Of a DNA stretch of 64,000 bases, positions 7,951 through 16,068 are shown piece by piece (positions within the stretch are counted from its first letter, which is position 1; every line of letters begins with the position of its first letter). Position numbers and translations under genes: made by a program. The DNA is from Streptomyces sp. MJM8645 (GTDB taxonomy: Bacteria > Actinomycetota > Actinomycetes > Streptomycetales > Streptomycetaceae): the NCBI RefSeq assembly GCF_001625365.1, contig NZ_LJJF01000001.1, positions 2,232,001 through 2,296,000 on the forward strand. Direction: 5' to 3'. A model generated the notes under the pieces. The model did not search any database. It was given only the letters and a program-made list of their open reading frames with translations, and was not told where the DNA came from.

Positions 7951-8988
7951 ATGAGACGGCTGGGGCGGACGGTCACGGCGGCGGCCGTACTGGTGCTCGC
8001 GGCGTGCTCCTCACCGGCCCCCGAATCACCGGCTCCAGGGCCACCAGCCCCCGAGCGCATGTCCCCGGAGGCCCGCGGCTACCTCTCGGAGGCCCTGGAC
8101 CTCATCCAGCAGAAGTCCCTCAACACCGCGAAGGTGGACTGGCCGAAGCTCCGCACCCAGGCCTTCGCCCAGGCGGCCACGGCCCGCACCCCGGCCGACA
8201 CCCACACCGCGATCAGGGCCGCCGTCACCGCCCTCGACGACCACCACAGCCGTTTCTACCCGCCCGACCAGGCGGCGAAGGTCGACGCCGACCCGGAGGC
8301 CGTGAACGCCCCGACCGCCCGGCAACTCCCCGGCCGCATCGTCCAGTTGAATCTCCCGGCGGTGAACGGATCGGAGCGCACCTACGCCGAGTACGTCGCC
8401 CGCGGCCGCGCCGCCGTCGCCGAAGTGAGCGCCTGCGGCTGGGTGGTGGACCTGCGGGGCGAGACCGGGGGCGGGATGTGGGCCCCGCTGGCCGTCGCGG
8501 CGCCGATCCTCGGCGACGGCCCGCTGGGCGCCTTCGTCACCGCGGACGGCACCCGCAGCACCTGGTCGGTCCGCGACGGCGTGCCGTACCTGGACGACGC
8601 CCCGCAGGCCTCCCCCGCCACCCACCACGACAAGGCGCCCACCCACCACGACCAGACGCCCGAAACGCCCGTCGCCGTCCTCACCGGCCGCGCGACCGGC
8701 AGCGCGGGCGAGGCGGTCGCCATCGCCTTCATCGGCCGCCCGGCCACCCGCAGCTTCGGCCAGCCCACCTACGGGGTGCCCACCGGCAACGCCGCCCACC
8801 GGCTGTCGGACGGCGCCGTCCTGCTGCTCACCGGCGCCGCCGAGGCCGACCGCACCGGCCGGGTCCACGAGGGCCCGATCGAGCCGGACGAGGCGGTCGA
8901 AACGGCCGACCCCCGCAAGGACGACGACCCCGCGCTCGCCGCCGCCGTCGCCTGGCTCTCCAACCAGACCCCCTGCAAGGCAAGCTAG
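7951..8988 (+). CDS. S41-family peptidase-like lipoprotein
   Basis: The protein (345 residues) has a short lipoprotein signal with the lipobox LAAC (Cys19), so it should be anchored outside the membrane. A Pro-rich spacer follows, then an S41 (tail-specific protease) fold: a VVDLRGETGGGM strand-loop and the nucleophile motif TGSAGEAVA with Ser251. An obvious PDZ domain is absent. S41 enzymes degrade misfolded or tagged exported proteins with a Ser/Lys dyad. A His-rich insert with two THHD repeats (about residues 224-234) is unusual. It overlaps the convergent exporter gene by four bases at the stop codons. Confidence 0.82.
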   Translation: MRRLGRTVTAAAVLVLAACSSPAPESPAPGPPAPERMSPEARGYLSEALDLIQQKSLNTAKVDWPKLRTQAFAQAATARTPADTHTAIRAAVTALDDHHSRFYPPDQAAKVDADPEAVNAPTARQLPGRIVQLNLPAVNGSERTYAEYVARGRAAVAEVSACGWVVDLRGETGGGMWAPLAVAAPILGDGPLGAFVTADGTRSTWSVRDGVPYLDDAPQASPATHHDKAPTHHDQTPETPVAVLTGRATGSAGEAVAIAFIGRPATRSFGQPTYGVPTGNAAHRLSDGAVLLLTGAAEADRTGRVHEGPIEPDEAVETADPRKDDDPALAAAVAWLSNQTPCKAS

Positions 8989-11057
8989 AACGACCGCCCC
9001 TCGCCCCGGTACGGCGGCTCGTGGGCGGGCCGGTCCGGGCGGTCGCGCCGGTCGGCGCAGAGGGTGGAGCTGAGGCGGGTGAGCAGGTCGGCGAGGTCGG
9101 CGTACTGCTGCTCGTCCCAGTCGCCGAGCAGGTCGGCGAGTTGCGAGCGCCGGGCGGCGACCAGCTTGACGGCCGCCTCCGCCCCCGGTTCGGTGAGCCG
9201 TAGCGGCAGCCCGCCGCTGCGGGCGGCGAGGCCGCGGCCCTCGACTTCCCGGACGGCGCTTTCGATGACGGCGATCGGGATGATCCGCCGCTCGGCGAGT
9301 TCGGCCGGCTCGACCGAGCCGTGGTGGTGCATCTGCAACAGCAGCCAGCTGGAGGCGGGTTGGAGGTCCAGACCGGCCCCCTCGGTGATCCGCCGGAAGA
9401 GGTCGCGCCGGGCCTCGCGGGTGCTCAGCACCGAGAGCGCGCGGGCGATCTCGTCCAGCGACGAGCGTTGGACGGGGTTGAGGCCGATGGATTCGCTCAG
9501 GTCGGGTGCGGTGACGGTGGAGCGCAGCTTCTGTTCGCGCAGGAACAGCGACAGCACGAAGGCGACCAGCGCGACGGGCACCGCGTACAGGAACACCCGG
9601 GTGATCGACTCGGCGTACGCGTGGTGGACGGCTTCCTGGACGACGGCGGGCAGCCGGGTGATCACCCGCGGGTCGGAGGTGATGGCCTCGGGGTGGAAGC
9701 CGGGTGGCAGCGGCAGGCCGGTGAGGGCGTCGGCGAGCCGGTCGCGCAGCCCGCTGGCGAACAGGCTGCCGAAGATGGAGACGCCGAAGGAGGCGCCGAT
9801 GGAGCGGAAGAAGGTGGCGCCGGCGGTGGCGACGCCGAGGTCCTGGTAACCGACGGAGTTCTGCACGATCAGCACCAGCACCTGCATGACCAGGCCCAGC
9901 CCGAGGCCGAAGACCAGGAAGTAGAGGCTCATCTCGGTGGTGCTGCTGTGCTCGTCGAGCCGGGAGAGCAGCAGCAGGCCGACGGTGGTGACGGCCGTCC
10001 CGGCGATCGGGAAGATCCGGTAGTGGCCGGTGCGGGCGACGATCTGGCCGGAGCCGATCGAGGTGAGCAGCATGCCGAGCACCATCGGCAGCATGTGGAT
10101 GCCGGACAGGGTGGGCGAGACCTGCTTGACGACCTGGAGGAAGGTCGGCAGGTAGGTGAGGGCGCCGAACATCGCGAAGCCGACCACGAAGGAGATCACC
10201 GCGACCAGGCTGAACGTCCGGGAGCGGAACAGCCGCAGCGGCAGCACCGGTTCGCCGGCCGTCCGCTCGACCAGGACGAAGGCGAGCAGCAGCACCAGGC
10301 CGAGCACGCCGAGCCCGACGATCTGCCAGGAGGTCCAGCCCCAGGTGGTGCCGCCGAGGGAGGTCATCAGCACCAGGCAGGTGGCGACGGCGGCGATCAG
10401 CACGGTGCCGAGGTAGTCGATCCGGTGCTGGCGCCTGGTCTCCTGCCCGGGCAGGACGGCGGCGATCACCACCAGGGCGACGATGCCGATCGGCAGGTTG
10501 ATGTAGAAGACCCAGCGCCAGCTGAGGTTGTCGACGAACAGGCCGCCGAGCAGCGGGCCGAGGACGCTGGTCACGCCGAAGACGGCGCCGAAGAGGCCCT
10601 GGTACTTGCCGCGGTCCCGGGGGGAGACGAGGTCGCCGACGATGGCCTGGGTGAGCACGATCAGCCCGCCGCCGCCCAGGCCCTGCAGCGCGCGGAAGGC
10701 GATGAGTTCGCCCATGTTCTGGGCGATGCCGCAGAGTACGGAGCCGAGCAGGAAGATCACGATGGAGGCCTGGAAGAAGCGCTTCCGGCCGTACATGTCG
10801 CCGAGCTTGCCCCAGAGCGGGGTGGCGGCCGTGGAGGCCAGCAGGTAGGCGGTGACCACCCAGGAGATGTGGTCCAGGCCGCCGAGGTCGCTGACGATGG
10901 TGGGCAGCGCGGTGGAGACGATGGTCTGGTCGAGGGCGGCGAGCAGCATCGCCAGCAGCAGGGCGCCGATCGGCACCCAGAGGTTGGGGACGGTGACCTC
11001 CGGCGGGCCGGGCTCGTACGCCGGGCTGCGGTCGGACGCGGCGCGCGAGTCCGTCAT
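8985..11057 (-). CDS. EmrB/QacA-type (DHA2) MFS exporter with C-terminal MarR-like domain
   Basis: Residues 1 to about 510 form a 14-helix major facilitator exporter: antiporter motif ALDQTIVSTALP in TM1, motif A WGKLGDMYGRKR, and the motif C-like GPLLGGLF. A cytoplasmic extension from about 530 to 690 then looks like a MarR-type winged helix (LDEIARALSVLS, then SSWLLLQMHHHGSVEPAELAERR). A soluble regulator-like domain on a drug pump is uncommon; it could sense drug at the inner face or bind DNA as a membrane-tethered regulator. ATG 11057 has GGAG five bases upstream. It probably exports lipophilic drugs or an endogenous metabolite using proton motive force. Confidence 0.88.
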   Translation of the reverse strand: MTDSRAASDRSPAYEPGPPEVTVPNLWVPIGALLLAMLLAALDQTIVSTALPTIVSDLGGLDHISWVVTAYLLASTAATPLWGKLGDMYGRKRFFQASIVIFLLGSVLCGIAQNMGELIAFRALQGLGGGGLIVLTQAIVGDLVSPRDRGKYQGLFGAVFGVTSVLGPLLGGLFVDNLSWRWVFYINLPIGIVALVVIAAVLPGQETRRQHRIDYLGTVLIAAVATCLVLMTSLGGTTWGWTSWQIVGLGVLGLVLLLAFVLVERTAGEPVLPLRLFRSRTFSLVAVISFVVGFAMFGALTYLPTFLQVVKQVSPTLSGIHMLPMVLGMLLTSIGSGQIVARTGHYRIFPIAGTAVTTVGLLLLSRLDEHSSTTEMSLYFLVFGLGLGLVMQVLVLIVQNSVGYQDLGVATAGATFFRSIGASFGVSIFGSLFASGLRDRLADALTGLPLPPGFHPEAITSDPRVITRLPAVVQEAVHHAYAESITRVFLYAVPVALVAFVLSLFLREQKLRSTVTAPDLSESIGLNPVQRSSLDEIARALSVLSTREARRDLFRRITEGAGLDLQPASSWLLLQMHHHGSVEPAELAERRIIPIAVIESAVREVEGRGLAARSGGLPLRLTEPGAEAAVKLVAARRSQLADLLGDWDEQQYADLADLLTRLSSTLCADRRDRPDRPAHEPPYRGEGRSF

Positions 11058-11414
11058 GGCGGCTCCGTAGGGTCGCGGGCCCCGGCCGAGGCGGCGGGCC
11101 CGTGCGGATGATCACTCCCAGCTCACCATGCTGTCAGAAATGCCCCGGTTTGCTCCCTCGGATTGAGCCGAACGTAGCCGCCGGGCCCACCGACCCAGGA
11201 CACACCGCACCGACCCGACCGCCGGCACCGGGGACATCCGCCGCTCCCCGGCCGTTCCTCGGGAAACAACCGCCACCAACCGGCACAACACCCCCGCCCG
11301 GGTCCGGACGCCCCTGTCCCCCCTCCGGGACGTCCTGCATAATCAGGCGCGATCGTGAGCCCGGGAACCGCCCCGGGGCACGCAGACCGCCCGAGAACCG
11401 AGGAGGACCGGCCG
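11058..11414. other. Divergent intergenic region, no gene seen
   Basis: These 357 bases separate two divergently transcribed genes and must hold both promoters. I find no convincing ORF, no hairpin of terminator strength and no clear operator palindrome. Confidence 0.4.
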
Positions 11415-12533
11415 ATGCCGGACCAGCACTGCCCGACGTGCGGCACCGCACGCTCCACCGGGTGCGGCTGCGTCCCGGACCCGAGCCTCACCGAGACGGC
11501 CGTCCTCCCGCACCTCGAAGGCCCGCCACTGGTCCGCCCGTACGTGCCGCAGGCCGTCGGCCAGGTCGCCGAGGAGCCCGTGGCGGACGTCCCCGCCGTC
11601 GACCCGTTCGCGACCACCGTCCTGCCGCCGGTCGCCCCGGGACAACCGGCCCCCGTCCACCCCGCCCCGCCCGTGGTTCCCCCGCTGGGGCCGGACGCCG
11701 ACGCCTACGCCACCACCGTGCTGCCGCCGGTGCCCGCCTCCGGGCCGGGCGCCTACGCGGCGGCGACAGCCCCGCAGGCCGCGTCCGGCGGCGACCTCGG
11801 AGTCTTCCCCTTCGACCACGCGACGCCCGGGCCCGAGCCGGAGCCCGTCGGCGGCCGGGCCGCGCGCAGAGCCGCCGAGCAGGCCGCGCAGAACCCGCTG
11901 GCCCGGCACAAGCTGCTGCTGGCCGGGGTGGGCGCCGGCCTGGTCGCGCTCACCATCGGCATCGCGTACGCGGTGACGCCCTCGCCCGCGCCGACGACCC
12001 GGCAGGCGCAGCCGCTGCCCACCACCCTGGCGCCCGCGCCGGTGGAGCCGACCGCCCCGGCACCGACGGACCCGGCCACGCCGCCGCCGCCGACCAGCGA
12101 GGCACCGAGCCCGACGTCGCCCCCCACCCGCAAGCCGAGCCCGACGAAGACGGCCACCCCGGCGCCGACGCCGACCACCCAGGCCCCGGTCGCCGCTCCC
12201 CCGGCCCCCGCTTCCGCCCCGACCGCGCCCGCGACGCCCACGCCCACCCCCACCACCGCGACGCCCACGCCGACCCCGACCCCCACTCCGACGCCGACCC
12301 CGACCACCCGGGTGCTCCAGATGGGGATGACCGGCGCCGACGTCAAGGACATGCAGCAGCGGCTGTGGGCGGCCGAGTGCGGATACGTCGACAAGTCGAT
12401 GATCACCGGGACCTTCGACTTCTGGACCCGGTCGGTGCTCGGCGACTACCAGACCAGCAACCGGATCAAGGGCGAGACCTTCGTCTACGGCCCGAAGACC
12501 CGGGCCGCCCTGGAGGCCGACCCGGGCTGCTGA
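11415..12533 (+). CDS. Membrane-anchored peptidoglycan-binding-domain protein with long Pro/Thr linker
   Basis: The 372-residue protein begins with a small Cys cluster (HCPTC...GCGC, residues 5-19), continues with repeated ATTVLPPV motifs, and has one membrane helix (LLLAGVGAGLVALTIGIAYAV, about 178-198). An extracellular Pro/Thr/Ala-rich linker of some 110 residues follows, then a C-terminal peptidoglycan-binding domain (MGMTGADVKDMQQRLWAAECGY to the end) with two Cys that may form a disulphide. It probably spans from cytoplasm to cell wall. AGGAGG lies eight bases before ATG 11415. Confidence 0.8.
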   Translation: MPDQHCPTCGTARSTGCGCVPDPSLTETAVLPHLEGPPLVRPYVPQAVGQVAEEPVADVPAVDPFATTVLPPVAPGQPAPVHPAPPVVPPLGPDADAYATTVLPPVPASGPGAYAAATAPQAASGGDLGVFPFDHATPGPEPEPVGGRAARRAAEQAAQNPLARHKLLLAGVGAGLVALTIGIAYAVTPSPAPTTRQAQPLPTTLAPAPVEPTAPAPTDPATPPPPTSEAPSPTSPPTRKPSPTKTATPAPTPTTQAPVAAPPAPASAPTAPATPTPTPTTATPTPTPTPTPTPTPTTRVLQMGMTGADVKDMQQRLWAAECGYVDKSMITGTFDFWTRSVLGDYQTSNRIKGETFVYGPKTRAALEADPGC

Positions 12534-12550
12534 GCCCCGCGGACAAGGGG

Positions 12551-13138
12551 TCAGCCGGTGATCGCCCCGAAGATGCTGATGCCCGCCAGCACCACCATGA
12601 TCGCCGCCGCGACCCGGATGATCAGCTTCATCGGCACGTACTTGAGCAGCTTCTGCCCGCCCACGATGGCGAGCCCGCCGACCGCGCACAGCGCCAGCCA
12701 CGCGCCGAGGCCGACGGCCAGCGGATCGGCGTACTTGGCGGCCAGGTTGGCGGTCATGATCTGGGTCAGGTCGCCGAACTCGGCGACCGCGACGACCAAG
12801 AAGCTGGCCCCGGCCACCTTCCAGAAGCTGTTCGAGGACGGCTCCTTGGCGGCGTGCCCCTCCTCGTCGTCGCCCCCGCCGTGGAAGAGCAGCATGGCCG
12901 CACCGGCCAGGAACAGCACGCCGGTGACGCCCTCGACCCAGCGGTGCGGCAGCAGCGAGAGCAGGTGCCCGGCGGCGAGGGCGAGGACGACCTGAACGCC
13001 CATCGCCGCGGCGACACCCGCGAAGACGTAGCTGGCACGGTACTTGGTGCCGAGTACGAGGCTGGCCAGCGCGGTCTTGTCCGGCAGTTCGGCCAGGAAG
13101 ATGATGCCGAACGTCAGCGCGGCCACGGTCAAACTCAT
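12551..13138 (-). CDS. UPF0016/TMEM165-Gdt1 family cation transporter, probable Mn2+ exporter
   Basis: A 195-residue, six-helix membrane protein with both family motifs: AELPDKTALASL in helix 1 and AEFGDLTQIM in helix 4. A cytoplasmic loop rich in Gly/Asp/Glu lies between the halves. Family members (Gdt1, TMEM165, MneA/Mnx) move Mn2+ or Ca2+ against H+. The GAGGG preceding ATG 13138 supports the start. A yybP-ykoY manganese riboswitch lies in its leader (about 13215-13345), which strongly supports manganese export induced by excess Mn2+. Confidence 0.9.
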   Translation of the reverse strand: MSLTVAALTFGIIFLAELPDKTALASLVLGTKYRASYVFAGVAAAMGVQVVLALAAGHLLSLLPHRWVEGVTGVLFLAGAAMLLFHGGGDDEEGHAAKEPSSNSFWKVAGASFLVVAVAEFGDLTQIMTANLAAKYADPLAVGLGAWLALCAVGGLAIVGGQKLLKYVPMKLIIRVAAAIMVVLAGISIFGAITG

Positions 13139-13214
13139 CAGAAAGGGTCCCTCGGTCGGGCTGCCCGGCCTCCGCAGGTCCGTCAGGGGACGCTTCGGCC
13201 CGACAGCACTGGTC

Positions 13215-13345
13215 ATGGTCACAGCACTGCGGCCGAAGGTCTCGCCGGCACCGACCCCGGAGGATCGGGTGCCCCGGGCGCCGGGCCCGTGAGGGCCAGT
13301 ATGTCGACGGTCCGGTGGAGGGCTACTCCCCTTCAACGTGCTCAA
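13215..13345 (-). promoter_or_regulatory. yybP-ykoY manganese riboswitch
   Basis: Read on the minus strand, the leader contains the class hallmarks in the right order: GGGGAGTAGCC (13321-13331), then GTCGACATACTGG about 15 bases later (the conserved loop), a variable GC-rich arm, then GGCGAGACCTTCGGCC (about 13231-13246). A downstream inverted repeat (GGCC...GGCC, about 13197-13236) could be the expression platform. The class binds Mn2+ and turns on efflux genes, fitting the UPF0016 gene that follows. Confidence 0.85.
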
Positions 13346-13409
13346 GGGTACCCGACCGCGTCCAGTACCCAAGGCGGCCCGGTACCCGCCCCCGCCCCGG
13401 CCCCCCAGC

Positions 13410-13450
13410 GCTCACCAGCCCGCGCGCTCACCAGCCCGCGCTCACCAGCC
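13410..13450. repeat. Three tandem copies of a gene's 3' end
   Basis: GCTCACCAGCC occurs at 13410, 13426 and 13440, spaced 16 and 14 bases. On the minus strand each copy carries the TGGTGA that ends the FetB-like gene; the real stop is in the second copy. It looks like slippage duplication of a gene end. Confidence 0.7.
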
Positions 13451-14216
13451 CCCGGCCGACCAGCTCCAGCACCACCACGATCGCCACCGACTCCACCGCC
13501 AGCAGCCCGACCAGCACGAACAGCTGCACCGCCCCCGCCTGGACGGGCGAGGCGCCGCCGAGCAGCATGCCGACGAAGGCGCCGGGGAGGGTGACCAGGC
13601 CGACCGTCCGGGTCTGGTCGAGAGCGGGCACCAGCGAGGTCGCGGCGGCGGTGCGGCAGATCTCCAGCCGGGCGTCGCGGTCCTCGAAGCCGAGCGCCAG
13701 GGCCGCCTCCACCTCGCCGCGGCGCTGCCGCAGTTCGTCGAGGGCGCGCCGCCCGGCCAGCGAGGTGGCGGTGAGCGCGCCGCCGATCAGGATGCCGGCG
13801 ACGGGGATGACGGACAGGCCCTTGGCCGGCAGCAGTCCGACGGCCAGCAGCAGGGCGAGCGCCGGCAGCACGCCGGCGCCGATCGGCGCGGCCGCCCAGA
13901 CCCAGTCGGGGCCGGGGGTCATCCGCCGCCCGGCGGTGCGCACCGCGACGGTGAACATCAGCAGCACGAACAGCGCCGACCACCAGAGCGAGCCGACCAC
14001 CCAGCTGATCACCGCGGCGACGGCGGCCAGTTGCACCACCGCGCGCAGTCCGGCCCGCAGCACCGCGTGCCCGTGGCCGAGCAGGCCCCGGCCGGCCACC
14101 GCGACGGCGGCCAGCAGCAGGACGGCGGTGACCACCCCGAGCATCGGGGTGACGGGCAGCAGCTGACCGCCCGCGGCGGACAGGGGCACCGGTGTCAGAT
14201 CCAGCTGGTGAACCAC
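13428..14216 (-). CDS. FetB/YbbM-type ABC transporter permease (UPF0014)
   Basis: The 262-residue protein has about seven membrane helices and the UPF0014 hallmarks: GHGHAVLRAGLRAVVQL near the N terminus, and DQTRTVGLVTLPGAFVGMLLGGASPVQAGAVQL in the last third. FetB works with the ATPase FetA in iron homeostasis and oxidative-stress resistance. No FetA-like ATPase gene is adjacent. I chose GTG 14216 because AGGA lies six bases upstream and it overlaps the preceding gene's stop by translational coupling; ATG 14144 would also give a complete fold. Confidence 0.82.
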   Translation of the reverse strand: MVHQLDLTPVPLSAAGGQLLPVTPMLGVVTAVLLLAAVAVAGRGLLGHGHAVLRAGLRAVVQLAAVAAVISWVVGSLWWSALFVLLMFTVAVRTAGRRMTPGPDWVWAAAPIGAGVLPALALLLAVGLLPAKGLSVIPVAGILIGGALTATSLAGRRALDELRQRRGEVEAALALGFEDRDARLEICRTAAATSLVPALDQTRTVGLVTLPGAFVGMLLGGASPVQAGAVQLFVLVGLLAVESVAIVVVLELVGRGLVSAGW

Positions 14217-15811
14217 ATCCGGTCCTGCCAGGACGTCATCGGGATCACCTCCGCCGTGTACAGCGGGTAGAAGAAGGCGAAGCAGGCGACGATGGCGAGC
14301 ACGATCAGCCCGGCGCCGGCCGCGCCGATCCGGCGGCGTTCGGGGCTGCACCCGGCCGGGCCGAGGATCGCCCCGAGCATCTGCGCGACGGCCAGGCACA
14401 GGAACGGCACCAGGACGACCATGTAGAAGGAGAAGACGGTCCGCTCCTGGTACTGGAACCAGGGCAGGTAGATCCCGGCGACGGCGCACAGCACGGCGCC
14501 CGAGCGCCAGTCCCGGCGGAAGAACCAGCGCCACAGCAGGTAGACCAGGGCGAAGCAGGCCGTCCACCAGAGCAGCGGGGTGCCGAGGCCGAGGATCTGG
14601 GACGCGCAGCCGCCGGTGGCGGTGCAGCCGTGCTGCCCGTTCGGGACCTGCTCCCAGTACATGGAGACGGGGCGGCCGACGACCAGCCAGCTGAAGGGGT
14701 TGGACTGGTAGGTGTGCGGGGTGCTCAGCCCGGTATTGAAGTCGTACATCTGCGAGTGGTAGTGCCACAGGCTGCGCAGCGACGCGGGCACCCAGCTCAT
14801 CGACACCTGCGGCAGCGGGACGCCGAGGAAGGTGTCCGGGGACAGGCCGGGGCGGCCGTCGGCCCAGTGCCGGTCGTACCCGCCCTCGCCGTTGCCGCCG
14901 CTGGCGAGCCAGCCGGCCCAGGCGCCGACGTACACCACCAGGGCGGAGCCGACCATGGCGAGGAAGGCGGGGACGGCGTCGCGGCGCAGCATCGAGCGCC
15001 AGGGGCGGCGGGCGCCGGCCCCGCGACGGCCGGACTGGTCCCACAGGACGGTCAGCAGGCCGAAGGCGGCGAGGATCATCGCGCCGTTCCACTTGACGGC
15101 GCAGGCGGCGCCGAGGAGCACCCCGGCGGCGATCCGCCAGGGGCGCAGGCCGAGCCGGGCGCGGTCACCGTCGGTGACGCCGACCAGCCGGGCGCGGACG
15201 TGGTCGCGGTCGATCAGGAGGCTGCCGAAGGCGGCGAGCACGAAGAACATCTGGATGCCGTCGAGCAGCCCGACCCGGCTCATCACCAGTTGGAGGCCGT
15301 CGACGGCCATCAACAGGGCCGCGGTGCAGCCGATCAGGGTGGAGCCGAAGAGCCGGCGGCCGATCCGGGCGAGCATCAGCACGGTGACGGTGCCGAGCAG
15401 GGCGGTCATGAACCGCCAGCCGAAGGGGTGCATGCCGAACAGCTGTTCGCCGATCGCCATCACCCATTTGCCGAGCGGCGGGTGGGCGATGAACTCGGGC
15501 GCGGAGGTGAGCGGGATGTGCTGCGGGACGGCCAGGACGTCGGTGTTGGCGTGGTCCGGCCAGCTGCCCTCGTAGCCCTGCCGCAGCAGCGACCAGGCGT
15601 CCTTGGGGTAGTACGTCTCGTCGAAGACGAAGGCGTTGGGGTAGCCGAGGTTCCAGAACCGCAGCAGGCCGGCGAAGAGCGCGACGCCGATCGGCCCGAG
15701 CCAGCCGGACCAGTCGGCCGACAGGCGGAGCAGCCGGCCCCGGACCGGTGCCGGGGCGGCGGGGGCCGGGGCCTGGACCGCCGGGGGGTGCGTGAGCGCC
15801 GCTTGCGTCAT
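14195..15811 (-). CDS. pmt: Dolichyl/polyprenyl-phosphate-mannose protein O-mannosyltransferase
   Basis: A 538-residue GT39 glycosyltransferase with many membrane helices. The first external loop has the catalytic acidic pair FVFDETYYPKDAWS. The loop IAHPPLGKW is the next PMT hallmark, and NPFSWLVVGRP is a later family motif. In actinobacteria Pmt transfers mannose from polyprenyl-phosphate-mannose to Ser/Thr of proteins being secreted by Sec; lipoproteins and Pro/Thr-rich linkers are typical targets. The start at 15811 has GAGG only three bases upstream, so the true start may differ slightly. The FetB-like gene overlaps its 3' end. Confidence 0.92.
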   Translation of the reverse strand: MTQAALTHPPAVQAPAPAAPAPVRGRLLRLSADWSGWLGPIGVALFAGLLRFWNLGYPNAFVFDETYYPKDAWSLLRQGYEGSWPDHANTDVLAVPQHIPLTSAPEFIAHPPLGKWVMAIGEQLFGMHPFGWRFMTALLGTVTVLMLARIGRRLFGSTLIGCTAALLMAVDGLQLVMSRVGLLDGIQMFFVLAAFGSLLIDRDHVRARLVGVTDGDRARLGLRPWRIAAGVLLGAACAVKWNGAMILAAFGLLTVLWDQSGRRGAGARRPWRSMLRRDAVPAFLAMVGSALVVYVGAWAGWLASGGNGEGGYDRHWADGRPGLSPDTFLGVPLPQVSMSWVPASLRSLWHYHSQMYDFNTGLSTPHTYQSNPFSWLVVGRPVSMYWEQVPNGQHGCTATGGCASQILGLGTPLLWWTACFALVYLLWRWFFRRDWRSGAVLCAVAGIYLPWFQYQERTVFSFYMVVLVPFLCLAVAQMLGAILGPAGCSPERRRIGAAGAGLIVLAIVACFAFFYPLYTAEVIPMTSWQDRMWFTSWI

Positions 15812-15972
15812 TGCCTCGCCGATTCGCCTGTCTCCTGTGCCGGCCGGGTCTCCTGTACCGACCGGGCCGGGCGGCCAACAGCCACTGACACTATGTGGCG
15901 GTGGTCGCGAAGCCAAGCGCGACGGGCGCCGACCAGGTGACCCGGTCGGCGCCCGTCGGCACGCCTGTTCGA

Positions 15973-16068
15973 TCGGCGGTCACGCCGCCGTCCGCAACTC
16001 CCCGTCGGCGGTCACGCCGCCGTCCGCAGCCCCCCGTCGGCGGTCACGCCGCCGTCTGCAGCTCCCGG
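15973..16068. repeat. Three tandem 32-bp repeats covering the 3' end of the MFS gene
   Basis: Copies at 15973-16004, 16005-16036 and 16037-16068 differ by a few bases. Each holds the palindrome GGCGGTCACGCCGCC, which on the minus strand includes a TGA; the MFS stop is in the third copy. The other copies lie downstream as backup stops or hairpins. Confidence 0.85.

Noticed and set aside
8026..11115. Long minus-strand frame spanning the S41 and exporter genes
   Set aside because: Arg/Pro-rich translation without domains, a shadow of the real frames, which carry clear family motifs.
14192..15940. Plus-strand frame opposite pmt
   Set aside because: Gly/Glu/Gln-rich shadow translation; pmt on the other strand has family motifs and helices.
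15973..16068. CRISPR-like array
   Set aside because: The three 32-bp units are contiguous without spacers and correspond to the end of a coding gene.
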